A stretch of 63,962 nucleotides of DNA, taken from positions 1 through 63,962 of the forward strand of contig JAFTAM010000182.1 of NCBI GenBank assembly GCA_017458675.1, written 5' to 3'. Below the pieces are notes generated by a model. The model did not search any database and had not been told where the DNA came from. It worked only from the letters and a program-made list of their open reading frames with translations. The stretch is from a bacterium (lineage in GTDB: Bacteria > Vulcanimicrobiota > Xenobia > Xenobiales > Xenobiaceae). The position numbers and the translations under genes are program-made. Below are positions 1 through 8,597 of the stretch, in pieces; the first letter of the stretch is position 1; every line of letters begins with the position of its first letter.

Positions 1-140
1 CTGCATGTTTTCGCTATGCCGGTTTTCTTTGTCGCTACCGCTTCGCGCTCGCTTACGCTCGAATCTCCGCGTACGCGTCAAAGAAAACCTTTATTAAGAA
101 TGTATGCTAAAAGCTCGTTTTTGCTTAACTTACCGGCAGT
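1..140 (-). repeat. Dispersed intergenic repeat, copy 1 (cut by window start)
   Basis: Reverse-oriented copy of a repeat also found at 2351, 22650, 33220, 35213 and 61459. Arms GGTTTTCTTTG and CAAAGAAAACC flank a GC-rich variable core with CGCTCGCTTACGCTCG-like sequence. The head motif, read on the minus strand as CTGCCGGTAAGTTAAGC, ends the copy near 140. The tail lies outside the window. No gene is seen in 1-268. Confidence 0.8.
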
Positions 141-268
141 AACTCTCGGTCCGTCTTTTTTTACATAATAAAGCCGCATTTCTGAAGGCTTCAGCCCCTT
201 TACAAAAAATACAGTCTTTCGGTTTTATCGCCAATAATTATATTATCTTTCCAAAAGGATAATTTTTA

Positions 269-1681
269 ATGAATAACGCCCAGAACAAATATAATACCGT
301 ATTTTATATACTAGGCTTAATTGTTCTCTTAGCTCTGGTCTGCTGGCTTTTGAGCGCCGTACACATGATAGTCAATATTCTGGTAGCTTCGATTCTGATA
401 GCTTATCTGATAGCTCCGGCGGTCCACTATCTTCAGAAAAAGGGAATCTCGGCATCGGTGGCCATAGGTATCGTTTATCTGCTTTTAATAGCTCTGGCCC
501 TCGTCTTTGTTTCTTATTTATGGCCGGTACTGCAGACCGAATTCAGCCGCTTCGCTCAGAACTTCAGCAACATTTCCGCCAATCTGCACAACATGGTTCA
601 GGCCTGGCTGTTTAAGGTCCAATCCTGGCTTCCTAAATCAATGCAGCACGTCGTCGATCCGGAAAAGGTCAACATGCATAAGATGTTCATCTTTGTGCAG
701 AAAGAGACTCCGGTACTGGTCAACAATTCCATGGTCGGCGTTATCAGAGGCATGCGCAGCGTGGTCATCATCCTGACCGGCGCTATCATCGTTCCCCTGA
801 TGGTCTTCTACATTCTGATGGATACCCAGGTTTATAAAAAAAGCTTCATCAGCTGTTTGCCTAAGGCCTGGCGCAAAAACGGCGTAGACCTGCTCCGCCG
901 CGTCGATTACGTCCTGGGCAACTTCATCCGCGGCCAGCTGATCGTCTGCGTAGTGATAGGCGTCTGCGTTGCTGTAGCTCTTTCCCTTTTAGGCATAGAC
1001 TACGCGATCTTAATCGGTCTGTTCACGGGCGTCATAGACATCATACCCTATGTAGGCGTAGCTATCAGCTACGTGCCCGCCTTCATAATCGCCCTCCTCA
1101 ACAAAGGACTGCTCTTTGCTATCTTCACGGTTCTGGTTTTGTACGTCCTGCACTGGATTGAGAGCCACATTCTCGTACCGGCCATCGTCGGCAAGACCCT
1201 CAACCTGCCGCCTCTGACCGTAATGGCCGCCTTAATCGCCGGCGCCGAGCTGGGAGGCATCATGGGCATGCTTCTGGCTGTTCCCATTACCGCCATTATC
1301 AGAGTCTGCCTGGAATTTTACACCGAAAAGCACCCGGCTTACGGGCCCTTGACCGAAGAAGACATCCAGCCTCCGGATACCCCTTATCCTCCTGCGGAAA
1401 TCAGCAAGGTTTCCCCTAAAGAATCTGTAAAAACTATAGTAGATAAGGTCCAGCAGCTCAAGAATAATCATCTTCTGCGCCGCAAAGTTACAGAAAAGGA
1501 AGGCATAACTATAGTTCAGGAGATTTACGCCAAAGACTCGGCGGAAACGGCCGCTGTTTCCGATGGCGGCGACAAGGATAATGCGCCCGAGGCACCTTCA
1601 AAAGACGCCGAAAATAAATCGGAAAAAACTGCCGGCTCTGAAAAAGAATCCCAAAACGAAAAAGCGAACAAGGACAGCTGA
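269..1681 (+). CDS. AI-2E family transporter (UPF0118-type membrane protein)
   Basis: A 470-residue integral membrane protein of the AI-2E/UPF0118 permease family, whose members export or exchange small solutes (AI-2, or Na+/H+ in some cases); the substrate cannot be told here. Hydrophobic segments lie at about 11-30, 32-52, 61-85, 160-185, 220-275 and 280-345, with the amphipathic stretch 86-155 between the third and fourth segments that is usual for the family. The motif 'IDIIPYVG' and the following 'GKTLNLPPL' are family hallmarks. Residues 375-470 form an extra charged, low-complexity cytoplasmic tail (Lys/Glu/Asp/Ser rich) not needed for the fold. The ATG is preceded by AAAAGGAT. Followed by a hairpin terminator, so probably monocistronic. 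Confidence 0.9.
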   Translation: MNNAQNKYNTVFYILGLIVLLALVCWLLSAVHMIVNILVASILIAYLIAPAVHYLQKKGISASVAIGIVYLLLIALALVFVSYLWPVLQTEFSRFAQNFSNISANLHNMVQAWLFKVQSWLPKSMQHVVDPEKVNMHKMFIFVQKETPVLVNNSMVGVIRGMRSVVIILTGAIIVPLMVFYILMDTQVYKKSFISCLPKAWRKNGVDLLRRVDYVLGNFIRGQLIVCVVIGVCVAVALSLLGIDYAILIGLFTGVIDIIPYVGVAISYVPAFIIALLNKGLLFAIFTVLVLYVLHWIESHILVPAIVGKTLNLPPLTVMAALIAGAELGGIMGMLLAVPITAIIRVCLEFYTEKHPAYGPLTEEDIQPPDTPYPPAEISKVSPKESVKTIVDKVQQLKNNHLLRRKVTEKEGITIVQEIYAKDSAETAAVSDGGDKDNAPEAPSKDAENKSEKTAGSEKESQNEKANKDS

Positions 1682-1710
1682 CAGACAGCTCTCTCAGATA
1701 TTGTCTGTTG

Positions 1711-1747
1711 ATTTTGAGAGCCGGCCTCAAACCGGCTCTCAAAATTT
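1711..1747. terminator. Hairpin terminator after the AI-2E transporter gene
   Basis: Perfect 14-bp stem ATTTTGAGAGCCGG / CCGGCTCTCAAAAT with a 7-nt loop, starting 30 nt after the stop codon. The U-tract is short and partly inside the stem, so it may work in both directions. Confidence 0.75.
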
Positions 1748-1776
1748 GTGCGCTGAAATATTAAGGAGAACAACTT

Positions 1777-2340
1777 ATGCAAAAAGATTTAGGAGAGGTA
1801 ATGGGCCTCTATCCCACCCCCGTAACGGTTGTCGGAACGGTCCTGGAAAACGGCCGGGTAAATTTTCTGACCATAGCCCACGTCGGCGTTACCGAGCACA
1901 AACGCCTTTTAATCAGCGTCGACAAAGGCCACGCCCTTTCTGACGCGGCTATTGCCAAAAACGGCGTAGTGTCCGTAAGCCTGGTTAACAGAGAAATGTT
2001 GGAAGCCGTCGATTACTGCGGCATAGCCAAAGGGGCCAAGGAGGATAAATCTACCGTCTTTGCCCATCGCTTTGACGAGTTGGAAAAAGCCCCGATTATA
2101 GAGAAAGCTCCTCTCTGCATGACCTGCCGCATTATCAAAACCGTCGAGGTCGGCAGCTTCCATAATTACATACTTCAGCCGGTCCATACTTATGTGCAGG
2201 AAGAATATATAAATGAAAAAGGCAAAATAGATTACGCGTCTATGAAGCCCATACTCTTCGAGTTCCAAAATCTCAATTACCTGGAGACCGGAGCCATAGC
2301 CGGCAAGTGCTGGAATATCGGAAAAAACTACAAAAAATAA
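1777..2340 (+). CDS. Flavin reductase-like FMN-binding protein
   Basis: A 187-residue soluble protein of the flavin reductase-like/flavoredoxin family (split-barrel FMN-binding fold). Visible family features are the N-terminal 'YPTPVTVVGT', the 'NFLTIAHVG' segment that packs on the flavin, and 'FLISVDKGH'-like strand (here LLISVDKGH) followed by a helix. Family members move electrons between NAD(P)H, FMN and ferredoxin-type partners or bind FMN as flavoredoxins; the partner is unknown here. It has a good Shine-Dalgarno (TAAGGAGAA) 8 nt before ATG. It is separated from the upstream gene by a terminator and from the next gene by about 420 bp of repeats, so it is likely its own unit. Confidence 0.85.
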   Translation: MQKDLGEVMGLYPTPVTVVGTVLENGRVNFLTIAHVGVTEHKRLLISVDKGHALSDAAIAKNGVVSVSLVNREMLEAVDYCGIAKGAKEDKSTVFAHRFDELEKAPIIEKAPLCMTCRIIKTVEVGSFHNYILQPVHTYVQEEYINEKGKIDYASMKPILFEFQNLNYLETGAIAGKCWNIGKNYKK

Positions 2341-2350
2341 ACCTATGAGA

Positions 2351-2616
2351 CCGTACTGTCGGTAATTAAGCAAAAACAGGCTTTCAGCATACATGTATTA
2401 CACAGGTTTTGTTTTGCGCTGAAGCGAGCGTCCGAGCTCCGGCTGCGGCGAGCGCGGAGCGAAGTGCAAAACAAAACCTACATAGCAAAAACATGCAGAA
2501 CATGCTTAAGAATCTTCGCTGCGTTCTCAATGGCAGAGAAACATTTACAAGCATTGGCAAAACAAGCTAATGTACCTTTTTTAGCAATATTTTGCATTAA
2601 CTTTATGACATTGGCT
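2351..2616 (+). repeat. Dispersed intergenic repeat, copy 2
   Basis: Full-length copy: head ACTGTCGGTAATTAAGC, then inverted arms GGTTTTGTTTTGC (2405-2417) and GCAAAACAAAACC (2466-2478) around a GC-rich core, then 'AAGAATCTTCGCTGCGTTCT' and the tail TTAACTTTATGACATTG. Compared with the other copies both arms carry a matching C/G to G/C change, so pairing is kept. Confidence 0.85.
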
Positions 2617-2632
2617 GAAAATTAGTTTTTTT

Positions 2633-2748
2633 TCCGCGAAGGCGAGCGTCCGAGCTACGGCTGCGGCGAGCGCGGAGCCGAGCGCAAAAGATAAACGGCA
2701 TAACAAAAACAGGCGGAAACAGATACTGTCGGTAAGTTAAGCAAAACA
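2633..2748 (+). repeat. Dispersed intergenic repeat, partial copy 3
   Basis: Begins inside the GC-rich core (GGCGAGCGTCCGAGCTACGG), continues through 'ACGGCATAACAAAAAC' and then shows a fresh head, ACTGTCGGTAAGTTAAGC, just before the nitrilase gene. It looks like a recombinant or truncated copy directly after copy 2. Confidence 0.7.
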
Positions 2749-2763
2749 GCAGGAGTACAGTTT

Positions 2764-3576
2764 ATGAAAGCTGCCGTCATTCAAATCAACACTACTGACA
2801 ACATTGACAGAAATCTGCAGACCTGCCGCGGTCTGCTTGACAAAGCCGTTTCTGCAGGCGTAAGGCTGGCCGTACTCCCTGAAACCTTCGCCTTTTCACA
2901 CGTCAATATTCCTGCCGAAACAGCGGCGGCCAACGCCTCCGCCGCCTTTGAATGGTGCAGAAAGACGGCGCGCGCGCTTAATATTTGGCTCGCCGCCGGA
3001 AGTATTCTCTCCCCCGGACCTGACGGACGCTTTTACAACCGCGCCTTCTTTTTCAGTCCTCAGGGCGAAGTTCAGGCGAAGTATGACAAGATTCACCTCT
3101 TTGACTGCCGCCTTCCTGAAGCGCTTTACCTGGAATCGAAGGATATCATCCCGGGAGAAGAGATTGCTTCCGCCGCCTTAATTGAAAACCGGGAAGAATG
3201 GCGGCTGGGCTGGGGCGTCTGTTACGATTTGCGCTTTCCCGAGCAGTTCAGAACTCTGAGCGAACGCGGCCTCGATATTTTAATTCTCCCCGCCGCTTTT
3301 ACCGCCAAAACCGGCGCGCTGCACTGGGAAGTTCTGCTGCGGGCCCGCGCCATAGAGAATCAGTGCTATATTCTGGCCGCCAATCAAAGCGGAACTATAG
3401 GCAGCGGCTTAAAATGCTGGGGCCATTCCATGATTATTGACCCTATGGGAAATATTTGCTCCCAATTGAATTCGGGAGAAGAAAACCTGGCCGCCGCCGA
3501 TCTCGATTACAGCTCTATGCTTAAAATCAGAAGCGAGCTTCCTGCCCTTCAGCACCGGCGCTCTTTTAAAATCTGA
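2764..3576 (+). CDS. Carbon-nitrogen hydrolase (nitrilase superfamily, Nit1/Nit2-like)
   Basis: A 270-residue cytoplasmic amidohydrolase. The catalytic triad of the nitrilase superfamily is in place: Glu40 in LPETFAF, Lys109 in KYDKIHLFD, Cys154 in GVCYDLRFPE. Length and the 'IHLFD' and 'YDLRFPE' signatures match the Nit1/Nit2/YafV branch, which hydrolyses omega-amides such as deaminated glutathione or alpha-ketoglutaramate; the substrate is an inference. An AGCAGGAGT Shine-Dalgarno precedes the ATG. It stands alone between repeats and the RiPP-like unit; the CDS ends 32 bp before the -10 of that unit. Confidence 0.88.
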   Translation: MKAAVIQINTTDNIDRNLQTCRGLLDKAVSAGVRLAVLPETFAFSHVNIPAETAAANASAAFEWCRKTARALNIWLAAGSILSPGPDGRFYNRAFFFSPQGEVQAKYDKIHLFDCRLPEALYLESKDIIPGEEIASAALIENREEWRLGWGVCYDLRFPEQFRTLSERGLDILILPAAFTAKTGALHWEVLLRARAIENQCYILAANQSGTIGSGLKCWGHSMIIDPMGNICSQLNSGEENLAAADLDYSSMLKIRSELPALQHRRSFKI

Positions 3577-3608
3577 ACGAAAAGCTGTACTTTGCCCCCT
3601 TATTTTTG

Positions 3609-3660
3609 TATAATATAAGGAAGCGCCTCTTGGGTGATATTGCCGCCCCGGAGGACGGCA
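3609..3660 (+). promoter_or_regulatory. Promoter -10 and leader hairpin of the peptide/radical SAM unit
   Basis: A consensus TATAAT lies at 3609-3614 in the short gap after the nitrilase gene; no good -35 is visible. About 30 nt further on, 3641-3660 can fold as TGCCG...CGGCA with a CCGG-rich loop. The peptide gene begins 26 nt beyond the hairpin. This suggests that the peptide and maturase have their own transcript with a structured leader. Confidence 0.5.
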
Positions 3661-3686
3661 CGTGTAAAATAAGGAGTATTTCTGTT

Positions 3687-3779
3687 ATGGCAGATACCAA
3701 AGAAATGAATCCCGTAATCGCCGCCGCTATCGGCGCCGAGCCCGAAGAAAAAGACTGCGTCTGCTGGGTTAAAGCGTGA
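3687..3779 (+). CDS. Candidate RiPP precursor peptide (30 aa, CVCW core)
   Basis: A 30-residue ORF with a strong Shine-Dalgarno (AAGGAG, 10 nt before ATG). The peptide has an acidic, Ala-rich leader-like part (residues 1-22, containing PVIAAAIGAEPEEK) and a short C-terminal part DCVCWVKA with Cys24, Cys26 and Trp27. Its TGA stop overlaps the GTG start of the radical SAM/SPASM gene (GTGA), so the two are translationally coupled. A tiny peptide with Cys/Trp at its C-terminus directly before a SPASM maturase is the usual layout of radical SAM RiPP systems (sactipeptides, ranthipeptides, cyclophanes, mycofactocin, PQQ). I do not recognise the family. The likely modified residues are Cys24, Cys26 and/or Trp27 (inference). 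Confidence 0.75.
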   Translation: MADTKEMNPVIAAAIGAEPEEKDCVCWVKA

Positions 3780-4876
3780 TTTCCGGCAAATTAAGGCCAG
3801 TTTTTAAATTAACCGAGTCCTGCAACCTCGCCTGTAAATACTGTTATCAGGAGGGCAAGCTGGACTCCGGTTATTTTATGAGCGAGGCCACCTTAGAAAA
3901 GGCTCTTTCGGAAGTCGCTGAAAATACTCAGGGAACTATGCACCTGCTTTGGTTCGGAGGCGAGCCTACCTTATACGGTATTAAGCGCTTCGCCAGAGCC
4001 ATGGAGCTGGTTGATAAGCACTTCGCCGGCCGTACCGTCTATCACGGCATGCAGACCAACGGTTCCTTAATTACGGAAGAATGGGCCGCTCTTTTAGCGG
4101 AGCGCAAATTCGCCGTAACCGTCAGCGTTGACGGTCCTCAGGAGCTTCATGACAGACAGCGTCCGCAGCGCACCGCCGACGGCAGGCCCAAGGGCAGTTT
4201 TGAAAAGGTAATGCAGGGCATTAAAAACCTGCATAACGCCGGCATATTTCCCCGGGTTTCAGCGGTAATAACTCCGGAAGCTCTGCTTCAGCCCGTTGAG
4301 CTGGTAACTTGGTACGAGAAACAGGGCTTTCACGAAATGGATTTCGTGCCCTCCACCCGCTACCACAACGGCGGCTTCGAGGTCGAAGTAAACGGAACTC
4401 AGTTTAAGGAATTTATCTTAAAGGTCTGCGAACGCTGGCTGGAGCTTAACAATCCTAAATTTAAAGTTCGCCTGCTTTCGGAAACGGCCCGTAAATTGGC
4501 CGGGCACGCTCCCCACTACTGCAAGCTGGAGGGCCGCTGCTCTCATTTCGTAGGTTTCGGCTGGAACGGCGACGTCTATCCCTGCGACGAGTTTTCCGGA
4601 ATGAAAGAGTTCTGTTTGGGCAACATTCATAAGAACACCTTAAAAGAACTGATGACCTCTGAAAAGGCTATTGAATTTTTCCGCCGCTGGGCGGAAATAC
4701 CGCCGGAATGCGCTTCCTGCAAATGGCTCCATTTCTGCCGCGGCGGCTGTCCTTGGGAGCGTCAGCTCAGCGGAAATCCCGACCGTCCCACGGTAATGTG
4801 CGAAGCTATGAAAGCTGTTTTTGAACGCCTCAGCAGCGAGATCCCCGGCAGCAGGGAACGCTGGAAAGCTGAATAA
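3776..4876 (+). CDS. Radical SAM/SPASM peptide maturase
   Basis: A 366-residue iron-sulfur enzyme. The N-terminal radical SAM core has the CX3CX2C motif at Cys16-Cys20-Cys23 (CNLACKYCY), the 'GGEP' motif (FGGEPTLYG) and 'QTNGSLI'. The C-terminal SPASM region carries nine cysteines at 249, 255, 270, 280, 312, 315, 321, 325 and 342, enough for two auxiliary 4Fe-4S clusters, including the typical CxxCx5CxxxC. The architecture is shared by anaerobic sulfatase maturases and RiPP maturases; no sulfatase gene is nearby, while a 30-residue Cys/Trp peptide is coupled to its start. The GTG start overlaps the peptide stop, and no other start fits as well. No transporter or leader peptidase is adjacent, so processing is either encoded elsewhere or not needed. 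Confidence 0.9.
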   Translation: MISGKLRPVFKLTESCNLACKYCYQEGKLDSGYFMSEATLEKALSEVAENTQGTMHLLWFGGEPTLYGIKRFARAMELVDKHFAGRTVYHGMQTNGSLITEEWAALLAERKFAVTVSVDGPQELHDRQRPQRTADGRPKGSFEKVMQGIKNLHNAGIFPRVSAVITPEALLQPVELVTWYEKQGFHEMDFVPSTRYHNGGFEVEVNGTQFKEFILKVCERWLELNNPKFKVRLLSETARKLAGHAPHYCKLEGRCSHFVGFGWNGDVYPCDEFSGMKEFCLGNIHKNTLKELMTSEKAIEFFRRWAEIPPECASCKWLHFCRGGCPWERQLSGNPDRPTVMCEAMKAVFERLSSEIPGSRERWKAE

Positions 4877-4902
4877 AACGTTTTATCCGCTAATGCAGAA
4901 AA

Positions 4903-4949
4903 TAAAAAATGTCCGGTCTTCATCTATGAAGACAGCGGACATTTTTTAT
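4903..4949. terminator. Bidirectional terminator between the radical SAM gene and a lipoprotein gene
   Basis: Long stem ATGTCCG-GTCTTCAT / ATGAAGAC-A-GCGGACAT with a 2-nt loop, flanked by A-run on the left and T-run on the right. It serves both convergent genes. Confidence 0.85.
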
Positions 4950-4968
4950 GGATAACTATAACCGCGAT

Positions 4969-6291
4969 TTACTCTTCGGCAGCTTCAGTAACCGTAAACT
5001 CCATGCTGTCCGTAAAATTAGAGTTAGCGTCGAGAACAGCCTTCAAAACGGTGCTTCCAGCCCTTAAGCCGGTAATAAAGCCGTCTTCGGCAGAAATTAC
5101 GCCGTCTTCGCTCTCGGAAAGAGTATAAGCATACCTGTCAAGCTCATAATCGGCAGAAGAATAGCCTTTGCGGGTATAGGTACCCAAAACCCTGTAGGCA
5201 ACGCTTTCACCGACGGCGCAGGTATCAGAATCGGCGTCAATACCGATTCCGGTCAAAGTGCCGGTAACGACGGTTACCATACAGGTATCGGCGAAATTTT
5301 CTCCGCCGCAGTTTACAGAAGCGGTAATCGACACCTCGCTAGGCGCAATATCCTCTTCTGAATCGTCTGAAGAAGCCTTTTTGGGCACGATGAAACCGTA
5401 ATATCCGCTGACAATGTCGTTGTCGCCGGAGCTCCAGGTACTGTTGAGGTCGACGCAGCTGGTCTTTCCGTCGCTCCAGGAAGCCGTTACGCTGTTAATG
5501 CAATAATCGAGGCTGACAGGCAAAACCAAAGAGGTTTCATCAAAAGCCAGACCGGTAATCATGGCGTCGGTTACTTCTATATCAGCGGTATCGGAATAAT
5601 TGTAGAATCTAGCGGTAATGACGGCATTGCCTGCGGAATTTCCGTCAAACTCTTTTTTGCCTAACGTCGAGACTTCTTCGTCTCCATTTTCTTCAACATT
5701 GGAAATGACAGCGGAATTTGAGCTTGTCCACTCGCAGTTGTCCGAAAAAATCTGCAGATATTTTTTGCCGGTACCTAAAGCGGTATCAGTAAACTCGGCA
5801 ATAGTCGCCATGCTGATGCTGTCTAAGGTATGAATGCGATAATCCTTCTGCAGAATACGCAGTCTGTTCAAATTAGAAATGGCGTCAATATCTTCCCAGG
5901 CAGGATCGTTAATTTCGTAGACTTCTCCAATCTTAAGCGTCACAGGCTGAGAATAAAAGCCAATGACCTTATTGTCATTGTTGTAATAAGTCATGCTTAT
6001 TGAAACCGACTCGACCGGAACAGCCTGCAGCAGAATCTGCTGAGCCTTAACCAGATTAGCCGGGCCGAAGGTGCGATAGCCCTGCCGGTTGTAGCAGTAA
6101 TAAGACACCTTCTTAACATCGCTGCCCATGGTTCTGGCTTCAACATTATGCGTCACCAGAATAGAAGCGCGGGTTGCATCATTAAAGGCGTCGTCGTCAG
6201 AACAGGCGCTCAGAAAAGAACAGAAAGCCAATAGCAGACAGACGCACAGTACATAACTTATTTTATTAAATAACCGTCTCTTTTCAGACAC
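4969..6291 (-). CDS. Lipoprotein with Ig-like (BIG-type) domains
   Basis: A 440-residue surface or periplasmic lipoprotein. The signal peptide is followed by lipobox LSAC with Cys30. The rest has repeated beta-rich stretches, among them 'ITGLAFDETSLVLPVS', 'LTGIGIDADSDTCAVGES' and the C-terminal 'GFITGLRAGSTVLKAVL', which is the classic ending of bacterial Ig-like (BIG_2) domains. Start is GTG with an excellent AAGGAGGT Shine-Dalgarno. It follows the Asp-Ala-tract lipoprotein gene and shares its plan (lipobox, short Ala/Thr motif 'ATRAS', then Ig-like domains) but lacks a repeat tract. Function unknown; adhesion or cell-envelope scaffolding is the usual role for such proteins. Confidence 0.75.
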   Translation of the reverse strand: MSEKRRLFNKISYVLCVCLLLAFCSFLSACSDDDAFNDATRASILVTHNVEARTMGSDVKKVSYYCYNRQGYRTFGPANLVKAQQILLQAVPVESVSISMTYYNNDNKVIGFYSQPVTLKIGEVYEINDPAWEDIDAISNLNRLRILQKDYRIHTLDSISMATIAEFTDTALGTGKKYLQIFSDNCEWTSSNSAVISNVEENGDEEVSTLGKKEFDGNSAGNAVITARFYNYSDTADIEVTDAMITGLAFDETSLVLPVSLDYCINSVTASWSDGKTSCVDLNSTWSSGDNDIVSGYYGFIVPKKASSDDSEEDIAPSEVSITASVNCGGENFADTCMVTVVTGTLTGIGIDADSDTCAVGESVAYRVLGTYTRKGYSSADYELDRYAYTLSESEDGVISAEDGFITGLRAGSTVLKAVLDANSNFTDSMEFTVTEAAEE

Positions 6292-6330
6292 AAAAACAGA
6301 CCTCCTTATAATTATTGCGCTTTATTTAAA

Positions 6331-6363
6331 ATAAAGGCTCCGAACTATGTATTCGCCGGAGCC
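6331..6363 (-). terminator. Terminator after the Asp-Ala-tract lipoprotein gene
   Basis: Stem GGCTCCG / CCGGAGCC with a 13-nt loop; on the minus strand it is followed by TTTATTTT. It lies between 6397 and the next gene start at 6291. Confidence 0.65.
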
Positions 6364-6396
6364 CTCTAAATTATTCTTTAAATACTTAGCTTAACG

Positions 6397-8337
6397 TTAG
6401 ACATTGGCGTCGGCATCGGCGTCAGCGTCGGCATCGGCGTCAGCGTCGGCATCGGCGTCAGCGTCGGCATCGGCGTCAGCGTCGGCATCAGCGTCAGCGT
6501 CGGCGTCGGCGTCAGCGTCAGCGTCAGCGTCGGCATCAGCGTCAGCGTCGGCATCAGCGTCGGCATCAGCGTCAGCGTCGGCATCAGCGTCAGCGTCGGC
6601 ATCAGCGTCAGCGTCGGCATCAGCATCAGCGTCGGCATCAGCATCAGCGTCGGCATCCGTATCGGTGTCATCGTCGCCCTCTTTGTTGACAAACGCCTGC
6701 ACCTTAGAGCTGGTAAAGGTTCCTGAGTTTCCATTGTAGACATAATACAAGTTGTAGAGATCGTACATCTGACTGTTGGCAGTATCTAATACAAAGATGC
6801 CGTCCTCAAAAGTAAACGAGCAGGTTCCGTAATTAACGCTGCTTACCATCGAATGCTTGGCAGTTACATTGTTGTAAATACCGAATACATCGCTCTTAAC
6901 AGCTTCTGCGCCGTCAGCGAACTTAACCAGGAAATATCCGGAAGCTTCGCCGGTATAACCGGATCTGGGCGCAACATTATAAACGGTTTGATTGGCATTT
7001 TCAGTCGCGTCGTCAATATTCATAGTCACGCTGAGCTTCGCAGAACCGGGGGCGGATTCAACCTCAACGCTGTCGCTGTATTCATTGCCCTTACTGTCTA
7101 TGGCATGAACGGTAACAGTATCGGAAGCGACAGCGGAAGTATCAAAGGCATATAAATTGTAGGCAGAGAGCGTGTTGCTGCCTCTGAAGCTGGAGGTATT
7201 TGAATGCGACCAGGATACATTATCAAAAATTTCAGCTTCAAAGCCGGGATTACCGTTGTCAGAAACATACGTTCCGACAGCTGTTAAAGGAATTTTACCT
7301 ACTAAATAATTAACGCCGGCCACGCTGACATCGTCCTGGCCAAAACTTTCCTCTACAGCGATAACATCGGCGCCTTCAGCAAGATCCTTATCATCGATGC
7401 GGACGGCTCTAAGTTCAGCGTCGGTTACATAAGCGGTAGTTCCAACCGAAGTATTGAAGACATTTACAACATTTACAGAAACGTCCTGAGCCCCGTAATA
7501 AGCGCCGTAATAATAACCTGGGGTAATCTCGTCTTCCGTCTTGTCAAAAATGAATTTAGCTGATCTGAGATAAGCGCTTTCATCGACATTATAATCGGCG
7601 AACCAGCTTAAATCCAATTCGGTAACAGTCCCGTCCGGTTTAGTGTAATCGGCGGCTGTCTTTATCCAGATATATTCGCCCTTATCAATATGGTTGGGGT
7701 ACATGCAGAGCTCGACATCGCCCATACGCGACAGGAAATCAGAATCCATGCCGGGATTGCTTACTTCAGCAACCTTATTCTGACCTTCGCTCGTCCAGTT
7801 TAAATTATCAACACCAACGGCGATAACAGTATCGGCTGCATCAAAATAATAGGCGCATACCCTGGAAGCAGCAACAGGCACTCCGGAAATGGTAACATCA
7901 AACTCGTTATCATTCTTTAAAGAGATTTTAGCTGCGTCGGCATCGGCGTCAGCGTCGGCATCGGCGTCAGCATCGGCATCGGCGTCGGCATCGGCATCGG
8001 CGTCGGCATCGGCGTCAGCATCCGCATCGGCGTCGGTATCGGTATCGGCGTCGGTATCGGCGTCGGCGTCATCGTCGCCTTCCTGAAATTCATGCTGATA
8101 AGAGCCAAATGAGACTCCGTCGCCGCTGAAGGTATATATTGCGTAAACCGCTTCCTCAGGAACAGCGGTGCGGGCAGCTATAGTTTCATAATTAAAGGTC
8201 ACGCTGCCTAAGGATACAGCAGCGGGATCGGGCTTGGTCAAGGAAGTATCGGAGCCGCATCCGGCGGCGGTTATACAAACTGCCAAAGTCAAGGCAGCGG
8301 TAACGCTCGAAAAACCAAATCGAGTTAGATTAGCCAT
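6397..8337 (-). CDS. Lipoprotein with two Asp-Ala repeat tracts
   Basis: A 646-residue lipoprotein. The chosen ATG at 8337 has GAGAGG 9 nt upstream; the longer frame to 8379 lacks a ribosome site and would spoil the signal peptide. The lipobox is ITAAGC. A first domain is followed by an Asp-Ala tract (DNA 7932-8083), then about 400 residues of beta-rich sequence with Ig-like features, then a second long Asp-Ala tract that runs to the C-terminus (DNA 6406-6682, ending DANV). Both tracts start after the same EGDDD motif. The tracts are extremely acidic and probably extended, calcium-binding or spacer-like (inference). It is similar in plan to the neighbouring Asp-Thr lipoprotein. Confidence 0.8.
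   Translation of the reverse strand: MANLTRFGFSSVTAALTLAVCITAAGCGSDTSLTKPDPAAVSLGSVTFNYETIAARTAVPEEAVYAIYTFSGDGVSFGSYQHEFQEGDDDADADTDADTDTDADADADADADADADADADADADADADADADADAAKISLKNDNEFDVTISGVPVAASRVCAYYFDAADTVIAVGVDNLNWTSEGQNKVAEVSNPGMDSDFLSRMGDVELCMYPNHIDKGEYIWIKTAADYTKPDGTVTELDLSWFADYNVDESAYLRSAKFIFDKTEDEITPGYYYGAYYGAQDVSVNVVNVFNTSVGTTAYVTDAELRAVRIDDKDLAEGADVIAVEESFGQDDVSVAGVNYLVGKIPLTAVGTYVSDNGNPGFEAEIFDNVSWSHSNTSSFRGSNTLSAYNLYAFDTSAVASDTVTVHAIDSKGNEYSDSVEVESAPGSAKLSVTMNIDDATENANQTVYNVAPRSGYTGEASGYFLVKFADGAEAVKSDVFGIYNNVTAKHSMVSSVNYGTCSFTFEDGIFVLDTANSQMYDLYNLYYVYNGNSGTFTSSKVQAFVNKEGDDDTDTDADADADADADADADADADADADADADADADADADADADADADADADADADADADADADADADADADADADADADADADADADANV
6406..6682 (-). 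repeat. C-terminal Asp-Ala codon repeat tract
   Basis: About 90 residues of alternating Asp-Ala encoded by hexamers of the type GAYGCN. Asp codons (GAT/GAC) and Ala codons vary in an ordered way, so units longer than 6 bp were copied. Long open frames on the other strand here are by-products of the repeat. Confidence 0.9.
7932..8083 (-). repeat. Internal Asp-Ala codon repeat tract
   Basis: About 48 residues, starting EGDDD, with mixed Asp-Thr units at its N-terminal side and then pure Asp-Ala. It sits between two beta-rich domains of the same lipoprotein. Confidence 0.9.
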
Positions 8338-8520
8338 TAGAACAATCCTCTCGGGCAAAAGATTAACGCGCCGACTCAAAAACGCGAAAAAGAAATATAA
8401 CTATGTGGTTTTCCCACTTTCTCTTTAGGTTCCTTCCTGCTTTTGCTATGACTTGCCCAGTTAAGTAAACTAACCATTTCGAACTCAAGCCGGAAGATAT
8501 CTGCATAACGAATATCGCAT

Positions 8521-8563
8521 AAAAAAATTCCGTTCCTCCCATCGGAAGAACGGAACTTTTTTG
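8521..8563 (-). terminator. Terminator after the Asp-Thr-tract lipoprotein gene
   Basis: Stem AAAATTCCGTTC / GAACGGAACTTTT with a 12-nt loop, A-run on one side and T-run on the other, 35 bp past the stop codon of the gene ending at 8598. Confidence 0.85.
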
Positions 8564-8597
8564 TCACAGATTAAACTGTTTGACTGACGTCCAAAGC

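Noticed and set aside
1-140. tRNA-like sequence (CTCGAATCTCCGCG)
   Set aside because: It resembles a T-arm by chance only; no acceptor stem or anticodon arm can be formed and the sequence belongs to the dispersed repeat.
3777-3797. TGA of the 30-aa peptide read as selenocysteine (would add U-F-P-A-N)
   Set aside because: The TGA is part of a GTGA stop-start overlap with the radical SAM gene, a common coupling signal; no SECIS-type hairpin directly follows and no selenocysteine genes are in the window.
3776-4876. Anaerobic sulfatase maturase
   Set aside because: The same core and SPASM domains occur, but no sulfatase is near and a coupled Cys/Trp peptide is present.
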